64,000 nt of DNA from NCBI RefSeq assembly GCF_030272695.1, contig NZ_JARFYN010000001.1, positions 186,001 to 250,000 of the forward strand. The letters are read 5' to 3'. Source of the DNA: Martinezella calliandrae (GTDB lineage: Bacteria > Pseudomonadota > Alphaproteobacteria > Rhizobiales > Rhizobiaceae). The stretch's first letter is position 1, and each line of letters opens with the position of its first letter. The position numbers and the translations under genes were made by a program. The notes below the pieces were generated by a model that saw only the letters and a program-made list of their open reading frames with translations, was not told the origin of the DNA and made no database searches. This document shows, in pieces, positions 1 to 8,296 of this stretch.

Positions 1-65
1 CTGATGGACGGCTTGCGCTGGGGCGCACCGAAAACACAGAGGCCATGGGCCTGATAATCGGCTGA
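1..65 (+). CDS. possible C-terminal tail of a truncated upstream gene
   Basis: One plus-strand frame is open from the window edge to a TGA at 63-65 and would encode about 20 residues ending in MGLIIG. A second frame, ending at 54, is equally open. Nothing is recognisable in so short a piece, so the assignment and even the reading frame are uncertain. Confidence 0.2.
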   Translation, partial: DGRLALGRTENTEAMGLIIG

Positions 66-134
66 ACACTTCCTATATGCATTTTGAACTCGGATCGTCG
101 GGCGCGTCGGGCGTTGCCGCGGTTCCGTATATGG

Positions 135-286
135 CTCCTCACCCTAGCCCTCTATTCGCACGCGGGGAGAGGGAACGACGGCGCAAGACAACCGATCTTC
201 CCCTCAAGCGGGAGTAGCGCGGGGCGCATCGTAGACCCCCTCTCTCCGCCATGCAGGGCGAGGGTTCGGGCGAGGGGCCAGGCACA
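135..286. repeat. RIME-like intergenic palindromic element, copy 1
   Basis: The block begins with CTCACCCTAGCCCTCT, carries an inner GCGGGGAGAGGG arm, and ends with GCGAGGGGCCAGGCAC. The same boundary words recur near 19.6, 21.3 and 44.8 kb. This matches the general form of the Rhizobium-specific intergenic mosaic elements. It fills most of the non-coding stretch before 337, in which I see nothing else beyond a possible gene tail at 1-65. Confidence 0.6.
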
Positions 287-336
287 TAGGCACGGCAAAA
301 CCAAACTCGCCATCGTCAAAGATAAGGAGAGCAAGA

Positions 337-714
337 ATGTCCGAAAAGCTGGTCAAAATTCCCGGCCCCGATCATCCCATCACCATCGAGAGCAAGCAGG
401 CCCATGTCACGGTTTCGGTTGCCGGCAAGGTTATCGCCGATACGCGTGAAGCGCTGTCCCTGAAGGAAGCCACCTATCGCGCGGTCATTTATATACCGCG
501 CGGGGACATCGACATGTCCGCGCTCAAGAAAACTGACCACGCCACCTATTGCCCCTATAAGGGCGATTGCTCCTATTATAGTATTCCCGCCGGCGGCGAG
601 CGTTCGGTAAACGCGATCTGGACCTACGAAAATCCATACGCCTCAGTAAGCCAGATCAAGGATTACATGGCCTTCTACCCCGACCGGGTCGATGCCATAA
701 ACATCGACGCTTAA
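337..714 (+). CDS. DUF427 family protein
   Basis: A 125-residue protein matching the DUF427 family (Pfam NTP_transf_9), a small beta-rich domain with no established biochemical role. Family features visible are the [17 protein letters not shown] stretch (here [17 protein letters not shown]), [10 protein letters not shown] and IWTYENPY. It spans the usual single-domain length, so it looks complete. An AAGGAGA ribosome binding site lies just before the ATG at 337, which settles the start over a longer overlapping frame from 84. Its stop codon overlaps the stop of the convergent ABC ATPase gene, leaving no room for a separate terminator. Family assignment is firm; function unknown. Confidence 0.85.
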   Translation: MSEKLVKIPGPDHPITIESKQAHVTVSVAGKVIADTREALSLKEATYRAVIYIPRGDIDMSALKKTDHATYCPYKGDCSYYSIPAGGERSVNAIWTYENPYASVSQIKDYMAFYPDRVDAINIDA

Positions 715-1781
715 AGAGCCAAGCCGCTTCCGCTGTCGAAAACATAGACCTGATCGGCGCTGACAGTGACCTTCAATTGCTCGCCGTAGCGAACCGGGGC
801 TTCGCCGTCGACGACGGCCGTCACCTGTTCGCCGGCAAGATCGAACAGCACGTGGGTCTGGGCGCCTGTTGGTTCGACTAGCAATGTCTGGCCGGTGAGC
901 GCCGAGCCATTGCCCGTCAAGCTTAGATGTTCCGGCCGAAGTCCGATTTTGACGGTCTGGCCGGGCTTCACCTTGCGCGCGCCCGCGATGCGGACCTGTG
1001 TGCCATCCTTCAGCCGCACGGCCGGCGAGCCGTCAGCGCCATCCGCTACCCCATCAAGGAAATTCATCGCCGGCGAGCCGATGAAGCCTGCGACGAAGAG
1101 ATTGGCCGGCTGCCGGTAAAGGTCGATCGGCGTGCCCTGCTGCTCGATCCGCCCCTGGTTCAGCACAACGATGCGGTCGGCAAGCGTCATCGCTTCGATC
1201 TGGTCGTGCGTGACATAGATCGAGGTCGTCTGCACCTTCTGATGCAGCGCCTTGATCTCCGAGCGCATCTGCACGCGCAGTTTCGCATCGAGGTTCGACA
1301 AGGGCTCGTCGAACAGGAAGACGGCAGGGTTGCGGACGACGGCGCGACCCATGGCGACGCGCTGGCGTTGGCCGCCGGAAAGCTGGGCAGGCTTGCGGTC
1401 GAGCAGCTTGGTGAGGTCGAGCATGCGTGCGGCCTCATTGACCCGCTGTTCGATCACCTGCTTGGTCTCGCCAGACAGTTTCAGATTGAAGCCCATATTC
1501 TGTGCGACCGTCATGTGCGGATAAAGCGCATAGGATTGGAAAACCATGGCGATGTTGCGCTCGCGCGGCGTCAATGCATTGACCACCTGCCCGCCGATCG
1601 ACACATCGCCGTCGGTGATTTCCTCAAGGCCGGCGATCATGCGCAGCAGGGTCGATTTCCCGCAGCCGGACGGCCCGACAAGGGCAATGAACTCGCCGTC
1701 GCCGATCGCCAGCGAGACATCGTGGATGACCGGCAGCGCGCCATAGGCTTTGTGGATGTTGGAAAGTTCGACGGATGCCAT
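711..1781 (-). CDS. carbohydrate ABC transporter ATP-binding protein (UgpC/MsmK type)
   Basis: A 356-residue CUT1-type sugar ABC ATPase that powers the two permeases encoded upstream. Seen in order: Walker [10 protein letters not shown] (about residue 36), Q-loop region [10 protein letters not shown], signature LSGGQRQR, Walker [13 protein letters not shown], the switch region [15 protein letters not shown], then a C-terminal TOBE-like regulatory domain containing GLRPEHLSL. Length is normal for MalK/UgpC proteins. It is the last gene of the minus-strand operon binding protein-permease-permease-ATPase, 21 bases after the second permease. The substrate is not readable from the ATPase; neighbouring dehydrogenase and ThuA-like genes suggest a sugar or sugar derivative. 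Confidence 0.93.
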   Translation of the reverse strand: MASVELSNIHKAYGALPVIHDVSLAIGDGEFIALVGPSGCGKSTLLRMIAGLEEITDGDVSIGGQVVNALTPRERNIAMVFQSYALYPHMTVAQNMGFNLKLSGETKQVIEQRVNEAARMLDLTKLLDRKPAQLSGGQRQRVAMGRAVVRNPAVFLFDEPLSNLDAKLRVQMRSEIKALHQKVQTTSIYVTHDQIEAMTLADRIVVLNQGRIEQQGTPIDLYRQPANLFVAGFIGSPAMNFLDGVADGADGSPAVRLKDGTQVRIAGARKVKPGQTVKIGLRPEHLSLTGNGSALTGQTLLVEPTGAQTHVLFDLAGEQVTAVVDGEAPVRYGEQLKVTVSADQVYVFDSGSGLAL

Positions 1782-1802
1782 GCTTTTTTGCTCCGGTAAG
1801 GC

Positions 1803-2651
1803 TTAGGATTTCACGGCGCCGGCGGTGAGACCCGCGATGATGTGCTTCTGCGCCAGGAAGAAAACGATGATGGTGGGCATGATGGTCAGCGTGATGAACG
1901 CCAGCACCAGTTCCCACTCTGTGCCGAATTCGCCACTATAGACCATCATGCCAAGCGGCCAAGGGTAGATCGAGTCCGAATTCAACATGATCAGCGGCAG
2001 GATGTAGCTGTTCCAGCTGCCGACGAAGGAGATGATGCTGACGGTTGCGACGATCGGGCGCGAGAGCGGCAGCGAGATGTGCCAGAAGAAGCGGATATAG
2101 CCACAACCGTCGACGAAAGCCGCCTGGAACAATTCTTCCGGAAGGTTTCGAAAATAATTTCGAAACAGAAGAATGCTCATGCCGAGACCGAAAGCCACCT
2201 GCGGCAGCACCACGCCCCAATAGGTATTGAGCAGGCCGAGATCGCGGATCCGGATGAACAGCGGCAGGATCGCGGTGGCCGCTGGGAACATGAGGCCGAT
2301 CAGGAAATAATTCAGCAGGAAGTTCGAGCCGAAGAACTTCACATGCGCGAAGGCGAAGGCTGCCATGGCCGACACCGTGACCGTCAGGAACACCGTCAGG
2401 ACGGCGATGATCAGCGAGTTCATCATCTGCCGCCAGTAGCGATCGCCGAACAGGATGCCGGCATAGTTCTCGAAATGCCACTCCGCGGGCAGGCCGAAGG
2501 GATTGGTTCTGAGATCGCCAAGCGACTTGAAACCGCCGAGCGCCGTGGTCAACAACGGAATCAGCACGATGGCGGCGATGATGGTCAGCGACACGTAGAG
2601 ATAGATCTTCGTGCCGGTGGTCATGCGAACGGATGAAGTCATATCAGTCAT
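1803..2651 (-). CDS. carbohydrate ABC transporter permease (MalG-like)
   Basis: A 282-residue inner-membrane permease of the CUT1 sugar family, MalG/LacG type. An N-terminal membrane segment (IYLYVSLTIIAAIVLIPLL) is followed by about five more. The EAA loop that docks onto the ATPase is visible near residue 180 as EELFQAAFVDGCGYIRFFW. The C terminus IIAGLTAGAVKS is typical of this family. The start overlaps the end of the preceding permease by 8 bases, indicating translational coupling. It forms the heterodimeric pore with the product of the preceding gene. Confidence 0.92.
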   Translation of the reverse strand: MTDMTSSVRMTTGTKIYLYVSLTIIAAIVLIPLLTTALGGFKSLGDLRTNPFGLPAEWHFENYAGILFGDRYWRQMMNSLIIAVLTVFLTVTVSAMAAFAFAHVKFFGSNFLLNYFLIGLMFPAATAILPLFIRIRDLGLLNTYWGVVLPQVAFGLGMSILLFRNYFRNLPEELFQAAFVDGCGYIRFFWHISLPLSRPIVATVSIISFVGSWNSYILPLIMLNSDSIYPWPLGMMVYSGEFGTEWELVLAFITLTIMPTIIVFFLAQKHIIAGLTAGAVKS

Positions 2652-3582
2652 GGCGCATAAATATCCGCTTGTAGCCGAACGCGAGGGTGACGCAGATGAC
2701 GAACAGCACGACGCCGACGGCGCTGCCGAGGCCGACCTGCATACGGGTGACGCCGAAATTGTAGAGGAAGGTCACCATGGTCTGCGTCGAATTGAATGGT
2801 CCGCCACCGGTAAGCGGCATGATCAGATCGAAAAGCTGCAGCGAGCCGACGACAGCGAAAAAGACGGACAGACGCAGCGTCGAGCCGAGCAATGGCAGGG
2901 TGACATAGCGGAATTTCTGCCAGCCGGTGGCGCCGTCGATTTCGGCGGCTTCCAGCACGCTCTTGTCCAGGGATTGAAGGCCGGCAATGAACAGCATCAT
3001 GTGGAAGCCGAAATATTTCCACACGATCACCGCCAGAACCGCATACATCGCCAGATTCTTGTCGGCGAGCACATAGGGCGTGGCCGTGCCGAGAAAGTGC
3101 GAGATGGCAGCAAACAGGCCGTAGTCGCCGTCATAGACAAAGCGCCAGATCAGGCCGGCGGCCACTTCGGCCAGCACATAGGGCAGGAAGAAGATCAGCC
3201 GGAAGAGCACGACGCCGCGAATGCGGTTTGCCAGCATCGTCGCCAGCCAGATGGCAAGCGGCACCTGAACGGCAATCGAAACCAGGATGATCAGCGCATT
3301 GTTCTTGAGCGACGTCAGGAAGGCGTCGTTCTTGAAGAGAACCTGGAAATTGCGCAGGCCCACGAATTCTGTCGGCGGGCCGTAGCCGTTCCATTTGTAG
3401 AGGCTGTACCAGGCAGCTTCTCCCATCGGCAGGATGACGAAGATGGTGAAAAGCAGCACCGCCGGCGGCAGGAACAGCAGGATGACAGGCATCCGACCGC
3501 GTGCGGCCGGTGATTTTCGCCTCGCTGCGGGTTTCGCTCTGGCTATGGGCGGTATGGCGGTCGTTGCGCTGACATCGGTCAT
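2644..3582 (-). CDS. carbohydrate ABC transporter permease (MalF/LacF-like)
   Basis: A 312-residue sugar permease. The first 30 residues are basic and Ala/Pro rich (PPIARAKPAARRKS) and precede six predicted membrane segments starting with VILLFLPPAVLLFTIFVI. The EAA loop appears as LEAAEIDGATGWQKFRYVTLP. Length and organisation match UgpA/LacF proteins. It lies downstream of the binding-protein gene, separated by a strong attenuator-like hairpin, and overlaps the next permease by 8 bases. Substrate unknown. Confidence 0.92.
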   Translation of the reverse strand: MTDVSATTAIPPIARAKPAARRKSPAARGRMPVILLFLPPAVLLFTIFVILPMGEAAWYSLYKWNGYGPPTEFVGLRNFQVLFKNDAFLTSLKNNALIILVSIAVQVPLAIWLATMLANRIRGVVLFRLIFFLPYVLAEVAAGLIWRFVYDGDYGLFAAISHFLGTATPYVLADKNLAMYAVLAVIVWKYFGFHMMLFIAGLQSLDKSVLEAAEIDGATGWQKFRYVTLPLLGSTLRLSVFFAVVGSLQLFDLIMPLTGGGPFNSTQTMVTFLYNFGVTRMQVGLGSAVGVVLFVICVTLAFGYKRIFMRHD

Positions 3583-3604
3583 TGGCAGTCTCGACTTTGT
3601 AATT

Positions 3605-3645
3605 CAAAAGAAAAAAGGCGCCGGCCAGGGGGAGTTGCCGGCGCC
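3605..3645 (-). terminator. attenuator/terminator hairpin between binding protein and permease genes
   Basis: On the minus strand a 9-bp perfect GC stem (GGCGCCGGC with GCCGGCGCC, plus-strand 3617-3625 and 3637-3645) is followed immediately by a run of six T with further T beyond. This is the classical intrinsic terminator form. It sits inside the operon, 9 bases after the binding-protein stop, so it probably stops most transcripts and keeps binding-protein mRNA in excess over permease mRNA, or protects the 3' end of the processed message. Confidence 0.8.
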
Positions 3646-3653
3646 CGTGGGCG

Positions 3654-4964
3654 TTAGAGCTGGTCCTGCTCGAAGGCGTCCTGGACCTGCTGCGCGCCAT
3701 CCTTGGGCGTCATTTGACCCGAAACGATGCCGACCGAGATGTCGTTGACGACACGACCGACGGAGGGGCCCAGATCCTGGTCGAAGAAGTTCTGGTGCCA
3801 GGTCGAATGCGCCAGCTGCTCGGCCGATGCGTGCATCAGCGGGCTCTTGACGCCGTCTTCTGAACCGATCGTCACCGGAATGATCATGCCGGCCTGCGCC
3901 ATGATGCGCTCATTGTCCGGATTGGTCAGATAGGCCAGGAAGTCGAGCGCTTCCGGCGGAGCTTTCTTGGTCACGGCCCAGCCATTCAGGCCGCCGAGCG
4001 TATCGGTCGGAAGGCCGGCGCCGCCCGTGACCGCCGGGAAGGCGAAGCGGCCGATATTGTCGTCGGCCAGACCCTTGCCGTCGCCCGCATTGGTGCGCTG
4101 GTTGGCGGCAGTGTTTTCGAAACCAAGGATCATCGCAGCTTTGCCGTCACCGAAGACTCCGAGCGCCTGCGGCCAGGTGGTGCCAAGATAACCGGGCTGG
4201 AACGGATCGAGCTTGCCGAGCTCTGCGAGCTGCTCGCCGGCTTTGACGATTGCCGGGTCGTTGAAGCCATTGCCCTGGCCGGTCTTGGCCGCAGTGAAGA
4301 CCTGCTGGCCGCCGTCACGCATCACCAGATAGCTCCAGTAGAAATGGATCGGCCACTTCTCGCCACCACCACCTGCAATCGGCACGATGCCGGCAGCCTT
4401 GATCTTTTTGACCGCGGCCAGATAGTCGTCCCATGTCTTGATGGCCGTGGCATCGACGCCGGCCTTGGCGAAGAGCGCCTTGTTGTAGAAGAAGGAAACG
4501 GTGCCGAGCTTGAATGGCACTGCGCTGATCTTGTTGTCGAAGGTCAGGCCCTTGATGGCAGCCGGGTTATAGGTCTTCAGCCAGGCACCGTCCTTGGCGT
4601 TCATTGCCGTGGTCAGGTCCATCAGCGTACCGGTTTCCTCCTGCTGCTTCAGCACACCACCACCCCAGCTATAGAAGAAGTCCGGCGCATCCTTCGATTG
4701 CAGCAGAGTCGGTAGCTTGGCCTTGAAGGCTTCGTTCGCCAGGAACTGCATCTCGATCTTCACGCCCGGGTGCTTGGCTTCGTACTGATCGGCGATCTTG
4801 CGCCAGATGGCGATGTAGTTCGGATCGAGCTCCAGGTGCAGCCACTTGACGACGGTATCCGCAGCCGCGCTGGTAGCGCCGGCAAGAATCGAAAGCCCCG
4901 TCGCGGCGGCAATGGCCGCGATACGCGCTCCGCGAAGGGCTTTCGCCCCACGTTCATACAGCAT
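3654..4964 (-). CDS. extracellular sugar-binding protein of ABC transporter
   Basis: A 436-residue periplasmic solute-binding protein of the MalE-like family. The chosen ATG has GGAGGAG seven bases upstream; a start 11 codons further out lacks such a site. The N terminus has a Sec-type signal peptide: basic n-region, hydrophobic stretch IAAIAAATGLSILAG, then a likely cleavage near TSAAA-DTV. The mature part opens with VVKWLHLELDPNY and contains the family segment DAPDFFYSWGGG. First gene of the minus-strand transporter operon, divergent from the ROK regulator, which probably controls it. Ligand undetermined. Confidence 0.93.
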   Translation of the reverse strand: MLYERGAKALRGARIAAIAAATGLSILAGATSAAADTVVKWLHLELDPNYIAIWRKIADQYEAKHPGVKIEMQFLANEAFKAKLPTLLQSKDAPDFFYSWGGGVLKQQEETGTLMDLTTAMNAKDGAWLKTYNPAAIKGLTFDNKISAVPFKLGTVSFFYNKALFAKAGVDATAIKTWDDYLAAVKKIKAAGIVPIAGGGGEKWPIHFYWSYLVMRDGGQQVFTAAKTGQGNGFNDPAIVKAGEQLAELGKLDPFQPGYLGTTWPQALGVFGDGKAAMILGFENTAANQRTNAGDGKGLADDNIGRFAFPAVTGGAGLPTDTLGGLNGWAVTKKAPPEALDFLAYLTNPDNERIMAQAGMIIPVTIGSEDGVKSPLMHASAEQLAHSTWHQNFFDQDLGPSVGRVVNDISVGIVSGQMTPKDGAQQVQDAFEQDQL

Positions 4965-4992
4965 GATTTTCTCCTCCGAAGGGAACAAGAGC

Positions 4993-5027
4993 TTCAATTA
5001 ATTTTTCCCTTATGCGGATTAATTCAA
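4993..5027. promoter_or_regulatory. candidate operator, imperfect inverted repeat TTNAATTAAT
   Basis: TTCAATTAATT at 4993-5003 faces the reverse complement of TTGAATTAATC at 5017-5027, matching at nine of eleven positions, with the half-sites 24 bases apart centre to centre. It lies upstream of the binding-protein gene, in the intergenic region shared with the ROK regulator. Assignment to the ROK protein is inference from position. Confidence 0.4.
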
Positions 5028-5090
5028 CGGAGCTTTGCTGAAATGTCAACCGCCATTCCCAAATTTTAGGCAAAAACGCCCGAAAGCGGC

Positions 5091-5120
5091 TTGACATTGG
5101 GCGATAAGCATAGGCTATTT
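5091..5120 (+). promoter_or_regulatory. candidate promoter of the ROK regulator operon
   Basis: TTGACA at 5091-5096 matches the sigma-70 type -35 box exactly; CTATTT at 5115-5120 is a weaker -10 with an 18-base spacer. It lies about 65 bases before the start codon of the ROK gene. Confidence 0.45.
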
Positions 5121-5185
5121 AATTCGTATCCCGTCAAAAATATCAGGCTCATAGCCAAGCGGAATTATCATTCGGCAACATTCTC

Positions 5186-6391
5186 ATGAAAACAGCAGAC
5201 CCCGAGCTTATGCGAGCGATAAACCGCTTCAACGTACTGGATACGATCCGGCGGGCGGGCTCAATCGCGCGTGTTGAAATCAGCGAACGCACCCAGCTTT
5301 CGACTACCACGGTCTCGGCAATCACCGCTTCGCTACTCGATGACGGCCTGATCCTGGCGCGTACCGAAGGCGACCTGCGGGAAGCCGCGGCCCGTGGCCG
5401 GCCGCGCGTCATGCTGGAACTCAATCCAGACGCCGCCCGCGTTGTCGGCGCAAAAATCGCAGCCAACCGGATGGTCTTCGTCGTTGCCGATTTCCGTGGC
5501 GAAGTGCTGTCGACTCTGACGCTCGCCCTTCGGGTCGATCGACAGCCGATCAACGTCATCACTGATCTGATCGAAGATGGGGTGCGTCGCTGCGTGGTCG
5601 ATGCAGATCTGGCGCTCGATGAAATTGATTCGGTCTGTCTCGGCCTGCCCGGCGTTATCGAACACCGCACTGGCCATGTGCGCTCCAGCCCTATCTTCCG
5701 CGAAAATGGCGTCGACTTTGCCAAGGACATGTCCGAGCGACTGGGCGTTACCACCATCGTTGAGAGTGATGCGCATGCCATCACGCTTGCGCATCACTGG
5801 TTCGGCAAGGCGAAAGATCTCGACGACATGGTGCTGGTGTCACTGGAACAGACGCTCGGCCTTGGCGTGCTGCATGGCGGTCAACTGTTTCGCGGCGCCG
5901 GCGGCTTGAGCCACAATCTCGGTGACCTCGCGCTCGGCATCGGGCCGCAGGGCATGATCAGGCTCGCGAGCCTGGCGGGCGAAAGCGCCATTCTGGGCGA
6001 CCAGCCGAACGGCGGCCGCTTTGCTGAAGCCATTCGCCTCGGCCGCGGTATGGCCCATGCGAAAACATTGATTGCAGCCGAGGACAACACCCTAATCAGC
6101 GCGGCGATCCGGGCGGGCGAAGCCTGCGGCATGGCGCTTGCCAATATCGTCACCTTGTTCGCACCGCCGCGCGTTATCCTCGTCGGATCGAGCCTGGCGC
6201 TTGGCCAACCCTTCCTTGACAGCCTTCGGGACGCCTATTCCCTGGCGATTCCGCCATCGATTAAGGGCGTGACCGAACTCGTCTTCGACCAGTCGACGGA
6301 TGAAACCTGGGCGCAGGGCGCGGCTGTGGTCGCGCTGCGCGAACTCTACGAATCTCCTTGGGGAACGACAGGGCCGGCACCGGCGCTCTGA
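5186..6391 (+). CDS. ROK family transcriptional regulator
   Basis: A 401-residue regulator with an N-terminal winged helix (MRAINRFNVLDTIRRAGS, then ISERTQLSTTTVSAITASLL) and a C-terminal sugar-kinase-like ROK domain. The phosphate-loop equivalent is weakly conserved. Most ROK proteins carry a zinc-binding CxCGxxGCxE motif; here the corresponding place (near residues 243-262) reads HNLGDLALGIGPQG and has no cysteines. It is divergent from the ABC operon and 42 bases upstream of the dehydrogenase gene, so it is likely the local sugar-responsive regulator of both. The effector is unknown. Confidence 0.88.
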   Translation: MKTADPELMRAINRFNVLDTIRRAGSIARVEISERTQLSTTTVSAITASLLDDGLILARTEGDLREAAARGRPRVMLELNPDAARVVGAKIAANRMVFVVADFRGEVLSTLTLALRVDRQPINVITDLIEDGVRRCVVDADLALDEIDSVCLGLPGVIEHRTGHVRSSPIFRENGVDFAKDMSERLGVTTIVESDAHAITLAHHWFGKAKDLDDMVLVSLEQTLGLGVLHGGQLFRGAGGLSHNLGDLALGIGPQGMIRLASLAGESAILGDQPNGGRFAEAIRLGRGMAHAKTLIAAEDNTLISAAIRAGEACGMALANIVTLFAPPRVILVGSSLALGQPFLDSLRDAYSLAIPPSIKGVTELVFDQSTDETWAQGAAVVALRELYESPWGTTGPAPAL

Positions 6392-6433
6392 CCCCGTAAG
6401 GTATGCACAGACACTTCATTTGGAGGAAGTTTT

Positions 6434-7534
6434 ATGGAAAAGGTCGGTATCGGCATCATCGGTTGCGGAAACATTTCCGGCGCCTATCTCACCGCGATGA
6501 AATCGTTTCCCATTCTCGACATCAAAGGGGTCGCCGATCTTAATCGCGAACTTGCCGAAGCCAAGGCCGCCGAATTCGGCCTGAAAGCCGTCGACGTTGC
6601 CGCACTATTCGCTGATCCCACGATCGAGATCATCGTCAACCTGACGATCCCGAAGGCGCATGTCGCCGTCGGCCTGCAGGCGCTCGAAGCCGGCAAGCAC
6701 ACCTATTCTGAAAAACCGCTCGGCATCAACTTCGCCGATGGCAAAAGGCTCGCCGATACCGCTGCTGCCAAGGGCCTGCGCATCGGCGCGGCTCCCGACA
6801 CCTTCCTCGGCGGCGGTCATCAGACGGCACGTACCGTCATCGACGAAGGCGCGATCGGCATTCCGGTCGGCGGCACCGCCACCTTCATGTGCCCCGGCCA
6901 TGAACGATGGCACCCAAATCCGGCTTTCTATTACGAAGTCGGCGGCGGCCCGATGCTCGACATGGGTCCCTATTACATTACGGACCTCGTCAATCTGCTC
7001 GGTCCGGTTTCCCAGGTGGCAGGCTTTGCAGTGACCCCGCGCAAGGAACGCATCATCACCAGCGAGCCGCGTAACGGCGAGCGCATCCCGGTGCATGTGC
7101 CGACCCACGTCGCGGGCGTCATGGCCTTCGCCAACGGCGCTGTAGTTCAGATCGGCATGAGCTTCGACGTCGCCGGCCACAAGCATGTGCCGCTCGAAGT
7201 TTACGGCACCGAGGGCACGCTGATCGTGCCCGACCCGAACCGCTTCGCCGGCCCGGTCGAATACCTCAAGAAGGGCGGCCAGTTTGAGGAACGCGAAGTC
7301 ACGGCCCCCTATGCCGACGGCAACTATCGCTCGCTTGGCGTCGCCGATCTGGCGCATGCCATCCGCTCGAATCGGCCGCATCGCGCCAATGGCAGCCTGG
7401 CGCTGCATGTGCTCGAAGTCATGGAAGCTTTTCAGACCGCATCCGACACCGGTCGCACGGTTGCCATCACCACCAAGACAGAACGTCCGGCCCCGCTTTC
7501 CGAATCCCTCGTGGACGGCAAGATCGGTCGCTAA
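6434..7534 (+). CDS. Gfo/Idh/MocA family NAD(P)-dependent oxidoreductase
   Basis: A 366-residue dehydrogenase. The N terminus is a Rossmann fold (VGIGIIGCGNISGAYL), followed by the family EKP motif in SEKPLGINF, and a C-terminal beta-sheet substrate domain containing GGGPMLDMGPYYITDLVNLLG. GGAGG precedes the ATG at 6434. Such enzymes oxidise or epimerise sugars, inositols or their acids. It lies between the ROK regulator and the ThuA-like gene in one plus-strand unit opposite a sugar transporter, so it most likely processes the transported sugar. The exact substrate cannot be read. Confidence 0.9.
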   Translation: MEKVGIGIIGCGNISGAYLTAMKSFPILDIKGVADLNRELAEAKAAEFGLKAVDVAALFADPTIEIIVNLTIPKAHVAVGLQALEAGKHTYSEKPLGINFADGKRLADTAAAKGLRIGAAPDTFLGGGHQTARTVIDEGAIGIPVGGTATFMCPGHERWHPNPAFYYEVGGGPMLDMGPYYITDLVNLLGPVSQVAGFAVTPRKERIITSEPRNGERIPVHVPTHVAGVMAFANGAVVQIGMSFDVAGHKHVPLEVYGTEGTLIVPDPNRFAGPVEYLKKGGQFEEREVTAPYADGNYRSLGVADLAHAIRSNRPHRANGSLALHVLEVMEAFQTASDTGRTVAITTKTERPAPLSESLVDGKIGR

Positions 7535-7551
7535 TTCATTGGAGAACTATT

Positions 7552-8193
7552 ATGCGTGAAGCACTTATCGTCTGGGGCGGCTGGAGCGGCCACGAACCGC
7601 AGGAATGCGCCCATATCGTCCGCGACATGCTGCAGGAGGATGGCTTCAAGGTCTACCTCGAAAACAGCACCGAAGCCTTTGCCGATCCGTCGATCCATGA
7701 CCTCAGCCTGATCGTGCCGATCGTCACCATGTCCAAAATCGAGAAGGAAGAAGTGAAGAACCTCGCCGCCGCGATCGAAAGCGGCGTCGGCATCGCCGGC
7801 TATCACGGCGGTGCCGGTGACAGCTTCCGCGAAAGCGTGGAATACCAGTTCATCATCGGAGGCCAATGGGTCGCCCATCCCGGCAACATCATCGACTATA
7901 CGGTCAACATCACCAAGTCAGACGATCCGATCATGGAAGGGATCACCGATTTCCCTTACACGTCCGAACAGTACTATATGCATGTCGACCCGTCGAACGA
8001 AGTGCTGGCAACCACGACCTTCACCGGTGACCACGCCTACTGGATCGACGGCGTCGTCATGCCAGTCGCCTGGAAGCGCAAATACGGCAAGGGCCGCGTC
8101 TTTTATTCCTCACTCGGCCATCAGGCCAAGGAATTCGACGTGCCGCCGATGAAAACCATCTTCCGCCGCGGCGCCAACTGGGCAGCGCGTTAA
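7552..8193 (+). CDS. ThuA-like domain protein (trehalose-utilization family)
   Basis: A 213-residue protein of the ThuA family, a glutamine-amidotransferase-like fold. Visible family features are the N-terminal LIVWGGWSGHEPQE, the central GVGIAGYHGGAGDSF, and the C-terminal VAWKRKYGKGRVFYSSLGH with a conserved histidine. In Sinorhizobium, thuA belongs to a trehalose/sucrose uptake and 3-keto-sugar pathway beside a Gfo/Idh/MocA dehydrogenase (thuB). The same pairing occurs here, which makes a 3-keto-glycoside route plausible. It starts 17 bases after the dehydrogenase stop. This protein is clearly a family member but not necessarily ThuA itself. Confidence 0.85.
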   Translation: MREALIVWGGWSGHEPQECAHIVRDMLQEDGFKVYLENSTEAFADPSIHDLSLIVPIVTMSKIEKEEVKNLAAAIESGVGIAGYHGGAGDSFRESVEYQFIIGGQWVAHPGNIIDYTVNITKSDDPIMEGITDFPYTSEQYYMHVDPSNEVLATTTFTGDHAYWIDGVVMPVAWKRKYGKGRVFYSSLGHQAKEFDVPPMKTIFRRGANWAAR

Positions 8194-8230
8194 GACCGAT
8201 TTCCTCATTCCGAGCGAAAATTGTGCTTTC

Positions 8231-8275
8231 CCCCGTCTTCTCCCCCGCCCGCGGGGAGAAGACAAAGGTTGGAGA
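8231..8275. repeat. short RIME-like hairpin, copy 2
   Basis: An 11-bp perfect stem, GTCTTCTCCCC at 8235-8245 with GGGGAGAAGAC at 8253-8263, encloses a CGCCCGC loop. It sits between the convergent ThuA-like and SDR genes and resembles the inner arm of the larger RIME-like blocks. It may act as a bidirectional transcription barrier, though there is no T run. Confidence 0.5.
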
Positions 8276-8296
8276 AGTGGTCGCCGGCTTCAAACC

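Noticed and set aside
84..449. Plus-strand open frame overlapping the start of the DUF427 gene
   Set aside because: It runs through the RIME-like block and then out of frame through DUF427, has no ribosome binding site and no family resemblance.
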